A stretch of 64,000 nucleotides of DNA from Gilliamella sp. ESL0405 (GTDB taxonomy: Bacteria > Pseudomonadota > Gammaproteobacteria > Enterobacterales > Orbaceae): positions 682,001 through 746,000 of the forward strand of contig NZ_CP048265.1 of the NCBI RefSeq assembly GCF_019469205.1, read 5' to 3'. The translations under genes and the position numbers were made by a program. This document shows, one piece after another, positions 18,680 to 27,687 of this stretch (position 1 is its first letter; each line of letters opens with the position of its first letter). Under the pieces are notes generated by a model that worked only from the letters and a program-made list of their open reading frames with translations, searched no databases and was not told the DNA's origin.

Positions 18680-18821
18680 TTGACAAAAATAATTCGTTTG
18701 TTTACAAAAATTAACTAAACAATATAACTAATGCTCTGATTTTTATATCAAATTTAATTTACTTTTATCTGTATTTTGATATCATAACCGACGCTTTGGG
18801 AAAGCACTTACTAAAGTAAGT
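18680..18821 (+). promoter_or_regulatory. possible promoter and operator upstream of the small membrane protein
   Basis: TTGACA (18680-18685) is followed 17 bases later by TACAAA (18703-18708), a plausible sigma-70 pair. Downstream, ACTTACT-AA-AGTAAGT (18806-18821) is a perfect 7-bp inverted repeat, operator-like and 53 bp before the start codon. The surrounding stretch 18310-18805 holds no convincing gene. Both calls are by eye in AT-rich DNA. Confidence 0.3.
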
Positions 18822-18874
18822 TATTATTTGATAAAGGATTCGATGAAGGATCATTCTTTTACATTGAGGTAAAA

Positions 18875-19180
18875 ATGAAAGCACTATCTATTGTAGCGTT
18901 AATTTTCGCTATCATTTCTATTTTTGTTCCTATTGTTGGGCTATTTATTGCTATGGGTTGTAGTGTTTTAGCATTAATTAGTTTTCGTGGACAACCTACC
19001 ATTTCCGGCATTACTTTTGGGGTTAATATAATCAGTACTGCATTTCTATCCCCATCATTATTAATCGCATCTGGCGCTCAAGGTCAAGAAGGCGTGGGTA
19101 CTTATGCGTTCTATGTCGGTTTTCATGTTGTTGCAATGTTAATTGCATTTGTTTATTTCTTCATCATGAAAAAAAGATAA
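18875..19180 (+). CDS. small membrane protein of unknown function
   Basis: The 101-aa protein is strongly hydrophobic. Helices lie at about residues 5-37 (possibly two close segments), 48-65 and 78-97, and it ends in a basic MKKKR tail, which places the C-terminus in the cytoplasm. GAGGT at 18865-18869 precedes the ATG. I do not recognise a family beyond resemblance to short DUF4190-like proteins. It is a single-gene unit, closed by a strong terminator. Confidence 0.7.
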   Translation: MKALSIVALIFAIISIFVPIVGLFIAMGCSVLALISFRGQPTISGITFGVNIISTAFLSPSLLIASGAQGQEGVGTYAFYVGFHVVAMLIAFVYFFIMKKR

Positions 19181-19224
19181 AAACAAAGCATAATCGATTC
19201 GACAAACGATAAAAAATAGATATT

Positions 19225-19265
19225 AAAATAACCCAATGAATCCACAGTGTTCATTGGGTTATTTT
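19225..19265. terminator. strong rho-independent terminator
   Basis: A perfect 16-bp stem pairs 19225-19240 (AAAATAACCCAATGAA) with 19250-19265, with a 9-nt loop and A-tract/T-tract on opposite flanks. It can work in both directions and ends the small membrane protein unit. Confidence 0.85.
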
Positions 19266-19395
19266 ATGTCGTTGAAATGGATTGAAGATTTCAAATCATT
19301 ATAGGGTGTCAATAATTGTTTATTTTTCACCTTAGCATCAAATAAAGAACACTTGTTATATCATATACAAATAGCAATAACTGATTGATTAAATA

Positions 19396-19696
19396 ATATT
19401 TTTTTTTCATCTTTTTAGATTTCATAGCGATAAACTTAGTGAAGGTAGTATAAACTTTTTAGCATTTTTAAAATCAAATGAAAAACAATATTATCACTAT
19501 CATTTAATGATTAGTATTAATCCAAAATATAAAGATTACTTAAAACGATTATGTGATAGGTTTTTGCAAGAAAAGAGTTTTAGATGGTACAACTGACATA
19601 CAAAATATCAGTGCTCCAATTGGTTTAAGTCAGTATGTTACTAAAGAATAGTACAAAACAGGAAATCAAGCATATTTTTATTGTTTCAAGTTATAG
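19396..19696 (+). pseudogene. decayed coding remnant of unknown family
   Basis: One open frame covers about 19396-19600 and reads, among other parts, FHSDKLSEGSINFLAFLKSN and NPKYKDYLKRLCDRFLQEK. After a frame change near 19570-19580, the next frame goes on with RVLDGTTDIQNISAPIGLSQ, is broken by TAG at 19649-19651, and continues to a second TAG at 19694-19696. The protein-like composition across both frames suggests the end of a broken gene. No start codon or family was recognised. It could still be chance in AT-rich DNA. A short imperfect hairpin (19699-19720) follows. Confidence 0.4.
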
Positions 19697-19830
19697 ATAA
19701 GTTGACATTTATGCCAACTTTGAACGCATTTCAAAATGACAATATTTTAATTAATCAATTGTGTGTATAATCAATAAAGATTCTCTATCATTTATAGCGT
19801 AAAAATAGTGGATATAGGAAACAAGTAGGT

Positions 19831-20577
19831 ATGAAAAAATTAATATTATTCGTTCTATGTATTCTTAGTAATTATTCGTATGCCGAAGTAAACACAAAAG
19901 TATACAACAGCTACATCGGATTATATATACCAGAAATAGCACCTTATTCAAAGTTAATAAAACAACAAGAAATTTATACAACTGTTAATTACATGGATGC
20001 CATGAGATTCGTTGATGGATAATTAATTATTAAATCTAATAGTGATGGTTTAATAATTTTTAGTGAGAGCGAGAAATATAAAACAGTACAGTTTTATGAT
20101 TATGTTGAAGGTCTTTTTAAATGGGATATAAATAATAAACCTTTTACTCAAATTAAGATAACTCGCAATGAAGATGAAAACATTATTGAATTGTCATCAT
20201 TAAATAGTTTCAATTTCCATTATCGCTATAATTATGATGAACTCAAAAGATTAGTAATGTCCATGGGTGAAGGAATGACCACAAAGGCAAAAATTGAATT
20301 TTTCTATACAAATAATAATTTAGTAAAATCTATTGATTTTAAAGCAAATGTCTCTAATCGACCCAACAATAGAAAAATAGATTTTATTTATGATGATGAC
20401 AATAAACTAAAAGAAACAATACAAACCAATTATTCAGATGAAAACAATTCAAAAATAGACAAGACAATAACTTGCTCTTTCTCTGATTATAATGAATATG
20501 GAGATTGGACAAAAGGCCAATGTATTAAAAATGGTAATATTGATTTAGGTACTATTACGCGAAAATTAGAATATTAA
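19831..20577 (+). pseudogene. secreted protein gene interrupted by one in-frame stop
   Basis: The frame starts with a signal peptide (MKKLILFVLCILSNYSYA) and runs 63 codons to a TAA at 20020-20022. The same frame then stays open without a break to the stop at 20575-20577. The 20191 start of the second open part is exactly 120 codons after 19831, so both are one 248-codon gene with a single nonsense codon. The C-terminal part has FNFHYRYNYDELKRL, KIDFIYDDDNKL and CSFSDYNEYGDWTKGQC, which resemble the YD-like 'NEYGDWTK' repeats of secreted bacterial proteins. The function is unknown. Sequencing error or readthrough are alternatives to true loss. Confidence 0.7.
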
Positions 20578-20602
20578 TAATAAAAAAGAATATAGATGAA
20601 AA

Positions 20603-20632
20603 AACTAGGTACTCGAATTTTTGTACCTAGTT
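20603..20632. terminator. terminator between the interrupted gene and the abiH remnant
   Basis: AACTAGGTAC (20603-20612) pairs perfectly with GTACCTAGTT (20623-20632) over a 10-nt loop. It sits between two convergent broken genes and could serve both. Confidence 0.6.
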
Positions 20633-20643
20633 AATAATTTAAC

Positions 20644-21221
20644 CTATAAAGGTTCGCAATATTTTTTATTAACAACTACATCTCTAAACTTCTTTTTATC
20701 AGTAAAACTTCGACTAATATTAGTACATAAATCCGTAAAATTATCTGTGTCATTATTTGATTTATAGAAAAATGGTTTAATACTTACATAATTTTCATGT
20801 TCAAATATTGTTTCTAATAAAACACCGTCTGAGGTGGCACAAGAATGACCCCAAATATAAACTTGATACATATCTTGCTTTAGAAAAGTTAATAAATCTT
20901 TATCATTAGAATTCAATAAATAATGCAGTGATTTTGAATATTTCAAATATCGATTATCATTTTTATTTTCTAATTCTAATATGAATTATCTAATTCATCG
21001 CCATATCCAAATACAATCGGATTATCTAGATTGCCCAGTTTGCCATGTATTTGGAGATGTTTTGCTTTAATCTCAGGTGATAGGTATTGCTCAATGGTAT
21101 TAGTGTAATTGAAATTTAAAAATAAAGTTTCAGTAACCTGATAAGATAATGGTAGTTTTGTGTTCGTAGCTAAACCTTTTAAACTTGGTTTTTGATTTAA
21201 AAATTCTAATTTGTTATTCAA
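20644..21221 (-). pseudogene. abiH: AbiH-family abortive infection gene, frameshifted and 5'-truncated
   Basis: Two consecutive minus-strand frames together give the C-terminal part of an AbiH phage-resistance protein. The upstream frame (21221 down to 20976) holds LFLNFNYTNTIEQYL, HLQIHGKLG and PIVFGYGDELD. It hits a TAG at 20976-20978. The downstream frame carries on with LELENKNDNRYLKYSKSLHYLLN, YQVYIWGHSC, NISRSFTDKK and VVNKKYCEPL. Adding one T at about 20979 would join the frames exactly. AbiH proteins are usually some 270-400 aa. About 200 codons remain and no N-terminus (the GNGFD-type start) is visible, so the gene is both shifted and truncated. It is a dead defence gene. Confidence 0.8.
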
Positions 21222-21263
21222 TTCTAGCTTTAGAATAGTTTTTCATCTTTATCTAATTGATTT

Positions 21264-21321
21264 AATGTGAGAACGTTGGTTTTGATGATGATATCAAAAC
21301 CATACACTCAGTCCTCACATT
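21264..21321 (-). repeat. two-part inverted repeat downstream of glmS
   Basis: An inner stem pairs GGTTTTGAT (21278-21286) with ATCAAAACC (21293-21301) over a 6-nt loop. An outer stem pairs AATGTGAG (21264-21271) with CTCACATT (21314-21321), with an uneven internal loop between. It begins 15 bases after the glmS stop codon. No U-tract follows on the minus strand. It may end or protect the glmUS message, or be a small repeat element. Confidence 0.55.
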
Positions 21322-21335
21322 TTATATAGCGAAAT

Positions 21336-23168
21336 TTACTCTACTGTCACCGATTTTGCTAAATTTCTTGGCTGATCGACATCGGTACCTTTAATTAAGG
21401 CGACGTGATATGCCAGTAATTGGGTTGGTACCGTGTAGTAGATTGGTGCGGTAAGCTCTTCGATATGAGGTAAATTGATGATATGCATAGTGTCGTCGCT
21501 GACAAAACCGGCGTCTTGCTCTGCAAAAACGTAAAGTTGACCGCCACGTGCTCGCACCTCTTCAATGTTGGATTTTAATTTTTCCAGCATTTCATTGGTC
21601 GGTGCCATAACAATGACTGGCATATTGGCATCAATCAACGCTAAAGGACCATGTTTAAGTTCGCCAGCGGCATAAGCTTCGGCATGGATATAAGAGATCT
21701 CTTTAAGTTTTAACGCTGCTTCCATGGCAATTGGGTACTCATCCCCACGACCTAAAAATAGTGCATGATTTTTATCAACAAACTTTTCAGCAAGTTTTTT
21801 AATTTCAGGCTCCGCCATTAATACTTGTTCGATGCGATTAGGTAAGGTTTGTAAGGCATGGACAATCGCTTGTTCAGTGATTTGCGCCATGTTATTTAAG
21901 CGTCCCAATTTAGCCACTAATAACAGTAATACAGTCAATTGCGTGGTAAAAGCTTTGGTTGATGCTACACCAATTTCAACCCCAGCTTTAGTGAGCAAAA
22001 CTAAATCGGCTTCACGTACTAGCGTAGAGGCAGCGACGTTACAAATCGCTAAAGTGCAAAGATAGTTATTTTCTTTGGCAAGTCTTAGTGCTGCCAGTGT
22101 ATCGGCTGTTTCGCCTGACTGAGAAAGGGTGATAAATAAACTGTTTTTGCGCCGAGCCGGTTTGCGATAGCGAAATTCTGAGGCAATTTCGACATCACAC
22201 GGGATTCCGGCCAAAGCTTCAAACCAATAACGAGCAACCATTCCGGCGTTATAAGCAGTGCCACAGGCAACAATTTGCACATGCTCAATTTGATTAAGGA
22301 TTGCTTGCGCTTCTTCGCCTAGCTCTGATAAATCCACTTCGCCATGTGCCATGCGTCCTTCCAAAGTATTTTTTATGGCGTTAGGTTGTTCGTAGATCTC
22401 TTTTTGCATGTAATGGTTATAACCCGCTTTACTCCCCGCATCGTATTTTGCTTCTGACTCAATACAGGGGCGGGTAACTTCATTATGATTTTTATCTAAA
22501 ATTGTGACCGTGCGGTGAGTAATAAGGGCAATATCGTCTTCTTCTAAATAGATAAATTGACGAGTAACCGGTAAAAGCGCAAGTTGATCAGAGGCGATAA
22601 AATTTTCACCCACACCACAACCAATCACCAATGGACTACCTGAGCGAGCAGCCACAAGGATATCTGGATTGCGGGTATCCATAATTACCGTACCATAGGC
22701 GCCTCTTAGTTGCGGTATGGCTTTTTGTACGGCTTCTAATAACGGGCAATCTTCAGTGGTAATAATGTGATGAATTAGGTGGGCAATCACTTCGGTGTCT
22801 GTTTCAGAACGAAACTGATAGCCTTTAGCAATTAACTGTTCACGTAGTGGCTCAAAGTTTTCAATAATGCCATTATGTACAACAGCGATAAAATCAGATA
22901 CATGTGGATGGGCATTGTGTTCGGCCGGTTCTCCATGGGTTGCCCAGCGTGTGTGGGCAATACCGGTGGCACCTTTAATAGGATGCTGTTCGACGGCATC
23001 TTTTAGTGCTTGCACTTTACCAACACGTCGAACGCGTTGTAACTCGCCTGCCGGGGAAATAATTGCAAGTCCTGCTGAATCATAACCACGATACTCAAGT
23101 CGTTTTAATCCTTCTAATAGAATTTCTGCAACATCACGTTTGGCAATGGCGCCAACAATTCCACACAT
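21336..23168 (-). CDS. glmS: glutamine-fructose-6-phosphate aminotransferase (isomerizing)
   Basis: The 610-aa enzyme makes glucosamine 6-phosphate, the first step to UDP-GlcNAc for peptidoglycan and LPS. MCGIVGA gives the N-terminal catalytic Cys of the glutaminase domain (about 1-240). The two SIS sugar-isomerase domains follow, with [16 protein letters not shown] and [13 protein letters not shown]. The C-terminal [11 protein letters not shown] is the canonical end, which supplies the active-site Lys. Length equals the E. coli enzyme. It follows glmU by 3 bp, so the two form a glmUS operon. Confidence 0.97.
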   Translation of the reverse strand: MCGIVGAIAKRDVAEILLEGLKRLEYRGYDSAGLAIISPAGELQRVRRVGKVQALKDAVEQHPIKGATGIAHTRWATHGEPAEHNAHPHVSDFIAVVHNGIIENFEPLREQLIAKGYQFRSETDTEVIAHLIHHIITTEDCPLLEAVQKAIPQLRGAYGTVIMDTRNPDILVAARSGSPLVIGCGVGENFIASDQLALLPVTRQFIYLEEDDIALITHRTVTILDKNHNEVTRPCIESEAKYDAGSKAGYNHYMQKEIYEQPNAIKNTLEGRMAHGEVDLSELGEEAQAILNQIEHVQIVACGTAYNAGMVARYWFEALAGIPCDVEIASEFRYRKPARRKNSLFITLSQSGETADTLAALRLAKENNYLCTLAICNVAASTLVREADLVLLTKAGVEIGVASTKAFTTQLTVLLLLVAKLGRLNNMAQITEQAIVHALQTLPNRIEQVLMAEPEIKKLAEKFVDKNHALFLGRGDEYPIAMEAALKLKEISYIHAEAYAAGELKHGPLALIDANMPVIVMAPTNEMLEKLKSNIEEVRARGGQLYVFAEQDAGFVSDDTMHIINLPHIEELTAPIYYTVPTQLLAYHVALIKGTDVDQPRNLAKSVTVE

Positions 23169-23171
23169 TGT

Positions 23172-24557
23172 TTATTCCTCGTTCGATAACTTAGACGGTC
23201 TTTTCCAACCAGCAAGTTGTTTTTGTTTAACCCGGCTTACGACTAACTCGTTTTCGTTTACATCGCTTGTTACCGTCGTTCCGGCAGCTATGGTTGCACC
23301 TTTGCCAATTTTCACCGGGGCAATCAATTGGCTGTCAGATCCAACGAAAACATCATCTTCAATAATCGTTTTAAATTTATTGGCACCGTCATAATTACAG
23401 GTGATTGTACCTGCGCCAATATTGACATTATCACCAATTTCACTATCGCCCAGATAAGTTAAGTGGCCTGCTTTAGTGCCTTTACCTAAATGCGCTTTTT
23501 TCAGTTCGACAAAGTTACCTACATGGGCTTGCTCGTCAAGGGTGGAACCGGGTCTTAATCTGGCGAAAGGTCCAACTGTACAATGCTGAGCGATGTTAGC
23601 GTTGTCAATGATGCTATAAGGGCTGATATCGCAATTATCATCTATGGTGCAATTTTTTAAAATTGAGCCGGCACCAATTGTCACGTTATTGCCTAATTTA
23701 ACTTCTCCTTCAATGATGACATTGCAGTCGATAATGACATCTTTACCATGAGTAAGCGTGCCTCGTAAATCGAAGCGACTTGGATCTTTTAACGTGACGC
23801 CTGCTTGCAATAGGTTTTGGGCTTGCTTAAGCTGATAATGGCGCTCTAATGTTGCTAATTGTAATCGATTATTCACACCTTCCACTTCAAACTGATCGGT
23901 CGGATGAGATGTGAGAATTTCATAACCATCTTGATGAGCAAAGCCAATAATATCAGTTAAATAGAACTCATTTTGTGCATTGTTATTGGTAAGTCTGGAT
24001 AACCAATTTTTAAGTAGTTTTCCTGTTACTACCATAATGCCTGTGTTGACTTCATTAATTTTTTGCTGCTCCTTTGTGGCATCTTTTTGTTCGACAATAG
24101 CAACCACTTTACCGTTTTGTCGCTCAATGCGCCCGTAGCCGGTAGGATCATCAAGTATTACCGTCAATAGTGCAATACCTTGTTTAGGCTTACTGGCAAT
24201 TAAGTTTTGTAGTGTAGCTGCCGAAATTAACGGGGTATCGCCATAAAGAATCAACACATCTTCATCATCTTGTATATTGGGTATCGCTTGTAAAACCGCA
24301 TGTCCGGTGCCGAGCTGCTCAGCTTGGTAAACCAGTTGTAAATCTTGCTTTTGTAAGGCATCTTCAAGCTGTGTTTTACCATGCCCATAGACAATATTAA
24401 TATGATTGATATTAAGTTGTTGTACTGTGTCGATAACATGTTGTAACATCGGCTTAGCGCCGATTGTATGTAATACTTTAGGTAGGTTAGAATACATCCG
24501 TGTGCCTTTTCCTGCCGCCAAAATAATAGCACTAAGTTTTGGAGGTGAAATTGCCAT
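23172..24557 (-). CDS. glmU: bifunctional UDP-GlcNAc pyrophosphorylase/GlcN-1-P acetyltransferase
   Basis: The 461-aa enzyme does the last two steps to UDP-GlcNAc. The N-terminal uridyltransferase has [18 protein letters not shown] and YGDTPLI. The C-terminal part is a left-handed beta helix of hexapeptide repeats, with [20 protein letters not shown] and [10 protein letters not shown] carrying the acetyl-CoA and catalytic residues. Length is normal (E. coli 456). It is the first gene of the glmUS operon and diverges from hemG. Confidence 0.97.
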   Translation of the reverse strand: MAISPPKLSAIILAAGKGTRMYSNLPKVLHTIGAKPMLQHVIDTVQQLNINHINIVYGHGKTQLEDALQKQDLQLVYQAEQLGTGHAVLQAIPNIQDDEDVLILYGDTPLISAATLQNLIASKPKQGIALLTVILDDPTGYGRIERQNGKVVAIVEQKDATKEQQKINEVNTGIMVVTGKLLKNWLSRLTNNNAQNEFYLTDIIGFAHQDGYEILTSHPTDQFEVEGVNNRLQLATLERHYQLKQAQNLLQAGVTLKDPSRFDLRGTLTHGKDVIIDCNVIIEGEVKLGNNVTIGAGSILKNCTIDDNCDISPYSIIDNANIAQHCTVGPFARLRPGSTLDEQAHVGNFVELKKAHLGKGTKAGHLTYLGDSEIGDNVNIGAGTITCNYDGANKFKTIIEDDVFVGSDSQLIAPVKIGKGATIAAGTTVTSDVNENELVVSRVKQKQLAGWKRPSKLSNEE

Positions 24558-24695
24558 AATCAGTTCCGGTCTGGTTGAAAATAGTTTAATACTATAATCA
24601 AAGTTTGGTATGAAATCATCCCGAATGAATTAATTTTTCTCATAAAAAAAGTTATCGTGCAATTAACTAAGTGTTTATTAAAAGGAAGCATCGTT

Positions 24696-25247
24696 ATGAA
24701 CAGCATTATAAAAGTTTTATTACTCTATACCACACACGAAAAACAAACACTTAAAATCATGCAACGTATTAAAGCACAACTCGAAGGGAAATGTGATTGT
24801 GATCTTATTGAGTTAAAATCAGATAGCAAAATTGACCTAAGCCAATATCAAGCAGTGTTGTTAGGCTGTTCGATTCGATATGGTTTTTACAGTAAAGTGA
24901 TGAAGAAGTTTATTGACGAAAATTACCAACAATTAAACAAAATTAAATCAGGTTTTTTTGGGGTGAATGTGGTGGCTAGAAAGCCAAATAAAAATACGCC
25001 GGAAACCAATTTATATACTAAAAAGTTTTTAGCCAAAATTGCTTGGAAGCCAACTATTACAGCCGTTTTTGCCGGTGCGCTTTATTATCCTAAATATAAT
25101 TGGTTTGATCGTAATATGATTCGCTTTATTATGTGGTTAGGTAAAGGGGATACCGATGTGACTAAGGAAATCATTGAATATACCAATTGGGATCAGGTTA
25201 ATGAATTTGCTCAGCAGTTTTATATTAAAACATGTACTTTGTCTTAA
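24696..25247 (+). CDS. hemG: menaquinone-dependent protoporphyrinogen IX dehydrogenase
   Basis: The 183-aa flavodoxin-like enzyme makes protoporphyrin IX for haem, passing electrons to quinone. It starts KVLLLYTTHEKQTLKIMQRI (flavodoxin phosphate loop; family consensus has YST-type residues), then SIRYGFYSKVMKKFI, FFGVNVVARKPNKNTPETN and the HemG-specific insertion region. I chose the ATG at 24696 because AAGGAAG sits at 24682-24688. The longer frame from 24657 has no site. The quinone link lets it work without oxygen, which suits a gut bacterium. Confidence 0.9.
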   Translation: MNSIIKVLLLYTTHEKQTLKIMQRIKAQLEGKCDCDLIELKSDSKIDLSQYQAVLLGCSIRYGFYSKVMKKFIDENYQQLNKIKSGFFGVNVVARKPNKNTPETNLYTKKFLAKIAWKPTITAVFAGALYYPKYNWFDRNMIRFIMWLGKGDTDVTKEIIEYTNWDQVNEFAQQFYIKTCTLS

Positions 25248-25249
25248 AG

Positions 25250-25272
25250 ATCTTAAACGCTAAATTTAAGAT
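25250..25272 (+). terminator. weak terminator after hemG
   Basis: ATCTTAAA (25250-25257) pairs with TTTAAGAT (25265-25272), followed by TTTCCTTT. The stem is AT-rich and short, so efficiency is doubtful. Confidence 0.4.
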
Positions 25273-25396
25273 TTTCCTTTAGTTATTGTGTTATAAAGTT
25301 CTTTTCAAGAAATTTTGTGATATAGATCAACATTTTTAATAAAAAGGTGTACAATATTGCGCCTAAAGAATCTATCTCCTAATTGGGATTTTAATT

Positions 25397-27223
25397 GTGA
25401 TTGAAAATTTAAGAAATATAGCCATTATTGCTCACGTTGACCATGGTAAAACGACTTTGGTTGATAAGTTATTAAAACAATCAGGCACGCTAGATAATTT
25501 GCGTGGCGATGACAATGAACGAATAATGGATTCTAATGCGCTTGAAAAAGAGCGTGGTATTACCATTTTAGCTAAAAATACAGCTATCGACTGGAATGGT
25601 TACCGTATCAATATTGTTGACACCCCGGGACATGCCGATTTCGGTGGTGAAGTTGAACGTGTTATGTCAATGGTTGACTCTGTTCTTTTGCTGGTTGATG
25701 CAATGGACGGACCAATGCCACAAACACGTTTTGTTACGCAAAAAGCGTTTGCTCATGGTTTAAAACCAATTGTCGTTATTAACAAAGTTGACCGACCAGG
25801 TGCTCGCCCGGATTGGGTTGTCGATCAAGTATTCGACTTATTTGTCAATCTAGGTGCAACTGATGAACAATTAGATTTTCCAATTGTTTATGCATCTGCT
25901 TTAATGGGTATTGCTGGTTTAGATCACGAGCATATGGCTGAAGATATGACGCCATTGTTTGAAGCGATTGTTAAATATGTTGAACCCCCTAAAGTTGATT
26001 TAGATGGTCCATTCCAAATGCAAATTTCACAACTTGATTATAACAATTATGTTGGTGTTATTGGTATTGGTCGTATTAAACGTGGTCGAGTTAAACCTAA
26101 TCAACAAGTCACTATCGTTGATAGTGAAGGTAACAAACGCACCGGAAAAGTGGGTCAAGTATTAGGTCATTTAGGCTTACAGCGTTATGAAGCGCAAGAA
26201 GCTGAAGCGGGTGATATTATTGCCTTGACCGGGCTTGGTGAATTAGGCATTTCTGACACAATTTGTGACAATAGTTGTGTTGAAGCATTACCGGCATTGA
26301 GCGTTGATGAACCAACGGTCACCATGTTCTTTAATGTAAACAGTTCACCTTTTGCCGGTAAAGAAGGTAAGTATGTTACTTCACGTCAAATTCTTGAACG
26401 TTTAAATAAAGAATTGGTACATAACGTAGCACTTCGTGTTGAAGAAACGCCTGATCCTGATGCGTTTAGAGTGTCTGGTCGTGGTGAATTGCATTTGTCG
26501 GTGTTAATCGAGAATATGCGTCGTGAAGGTTATGAACTTGGGGTTTCACGTCCTAAAGTTATTTATCGTGAGATTGATGGTAAAAAACAAGAGCCATTTG
26601 AACAAGTGACGCTTGATATTGAAGAGCAACATCAAGGCTCAGTAATGGAAGCGCTTGGCTTACGTAAAGGCGATTTAACCAATATGTTGCCTGACGGTAA
26701 AGGTCGTGTGCGTTTAGATTATGTGATTCCTAGCCGTGGTTTGATTGGCTTTAGAACAGAGTTTATGACAATGACGTCGGGTACAGGTTTACTTTACTCT
26801 ACATTTAGTCATTATGATGATGTGCGCCCGGGTGAAATTGGTCAACGTAATAACGGTGTGATGATTTCTAATGGTACAGGTAAAGCGTTAGCTTATGCTT
26901 TATACAGTTTACAAGATCGTGGTAAATTATTCCTTGGTCATGGTGCTGAAGTTTATGAAGGTCAAATTATTGGTATTCATACCCGTTCAAACGACTTAAC
27001 CGTTAACTGTTTAACCGGTAAAAAACTAACCAATATGCGAGCATCGGGTACTGATGAGGCAACCACGTTATCTCCACCGGTTAAAATGTCATTAGAGCAA
27101 GCGTTAGAGTTTATTGATGATGATGAATTAGTTGAAGTTACGCCATTATCAATTCGCTTACGTAAACGTCATTTAACTGAAAATGATCGTAAACGTGCGT
27201 TCAGAAGTGGCAATAAAGACTAA
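25397..27223 (+). CDS. typA: ribosome-associated GTPase BipA/TypA
   Basis: The 608-aa translational GTPase binds the ribosome and helps 50S assembly and stress or cold growth. The G-domain has [12 protein letters not shown] (G1), RGITI (G2), [13 protein letters not shown] (G3) and [10 protein letters not shown] (G4). EF-G-like domains III and V and the specific C-terminal domain follow, ending [10 protein letters not shown]. The start is GTG at 25397, giving the family's [17 protein letters not shown] start. It ends in a strong terminator that overlaps the convergent ferredoxin gene. Confidence 0.97.
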   Translation: MIENLRNIAIIAHVDHGKTTLVDKLLKQSGTLDNLRGDDNERIMDSNALEKERGITILAKNTAIDWNGYRINIVDTPGHADFGGEVERVMSMVDSVLLLVDAMDGPMPQTRFVTQKAFAHGLKPIVVINKVDRPGARPDWVVDQVFDLFVNLGATDEQLDFPIVYASALMGIAGLDHEHMAEDMTPLFEAIVKYVEPPKVDLDGPFQMQISQLDYNNYVGVIGIGRIKRGRVKPNQQVTIVDSEGNKRTGKVGQVLGHLGLQRYEAQEAEAGDIIALTGLGELGISDTICDNSCVEALPALSVDEPTVTMFFNVNSSPFAGKEGKYVTSRQILERLNKELVHNVALRVEETPDPDAFRVSGRGELHLSVLIENMRREGYELGVSRPKVIYREIDGKKQEPFEQVTLDIEEQHQGSVMEALGLRKGDLTNMLPDGKGRVRLDYVIPSRGLIGFRTEFMTMTSGTGLLYSTFSHYDDVRPGEIGQRNNGVMISNGTGKALAYALYSLQDRGKLFLGHGAEVYEGQIIGIHTRSNDLTVNCLTGKKLTNMRASGTDEATTLSPPVKMSLEQALEFIDDDELVEVTPLSIRLRKRHLTENDRKRAFRSGNKD

Positions 27224-27255
27224 GTGTCTGTCACATTAGTTTACAGCTGTTAAAC

Positions 27256-27286
27256 AAAAACCTCGCTACTTATTAGCGAGGTTTTT
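27256..27286. terminator. rho-independent terminator after typA
   Basis: AAAAACCTCGCT (27256-27267) pairs with AGCGAGGTTTTT (27275-27286), a 12-bp stem with a 7-nt loop and a T8 run. The T-run side and right arm are also the last codons of the convergent ferredoxin gene (KKNLANK), so that gene's 3' end doubles as the terminator. Confidence 0.9.
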
Positions 27287-27673
27287 TTTGGCTTTTACTC
27301 TGGCAATAGCATCTGCAATAGACTGTTTGCGATCCTTTTGCGTGCTGATAGGCGCGGGATTAACCGGTATTGAACGAGGAAATAAAATGGTCGGTGGTAC
27401 CAGTTGATTATGGTTTAAGCGTTGTTGTTTCTTCTGCGTTAATCTTAGCTCTTCATCTTCACTTAAAGCGACGCCTAGCGTACTAAGGCTAATACAGTCT
27501 GTTGGACAAGTATTGATGCAATTACTGCACGAGGTGCAAAGTTGAGGCAAAATGGTGTGCAATACTTGTTTGCTACCGACAATAGCATCAGTTGGGCAAA
27601 CACGAATACATTTGCCACAACCAATACAGTTTTCTTCATCAATAAAAGCTTTATATTGTTGTTGGTTTTGCAT
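27266..27673 (-). CDS. stand-alone RnfB/RsxB-like 2x[4Fe-4S] ferredoxin
   Basis: The 135-aa protein has two complete [4Fe-4S] motifs, [12 protein letters not shown] (about 17-28) and [12 protein letters not shown] (about 47-58). The spacer [16 protein letters not shown] is the RsxB signature. A charged linker and a C-terminal VKAKK tail also match RsxB. It lacks the membrane anchor and the [4Fe-4S] domain that make up the N-terminal half of RsxB, and no other rnf/rsx genes are nearby. The start is ATG at 27673 (AGAAG upstream), although a GTG two codons earlier is possible. It is 14 bp downstream of fhs on the same strand and probably co-transcribed. It is an electron carrier with unknown partners. 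Confidence 0.8.
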   Translation of the reverse strand: MQNQQQYKAFIDEENCIGCGKCIRVCPTDAIVGSKQVLHTILPQLCTSCSNCINTCPTDCISLSTLGVALSEDEELRLTQKKQQRLNHNQLVPPTILFPRSIPVNPAPISTQKDRKQSIADAIARVKAKKNLANK

Positions 27674-27687
27674 AATCACTTCTTGTT

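Noticed and set aside
25316-25336. TTGTGA-TATAGA-TCAACA before typA as a CRP or FNR site
   Set aside because: The right half has only 3 of 5 CRP core bases and the spacing does not suit FNR.
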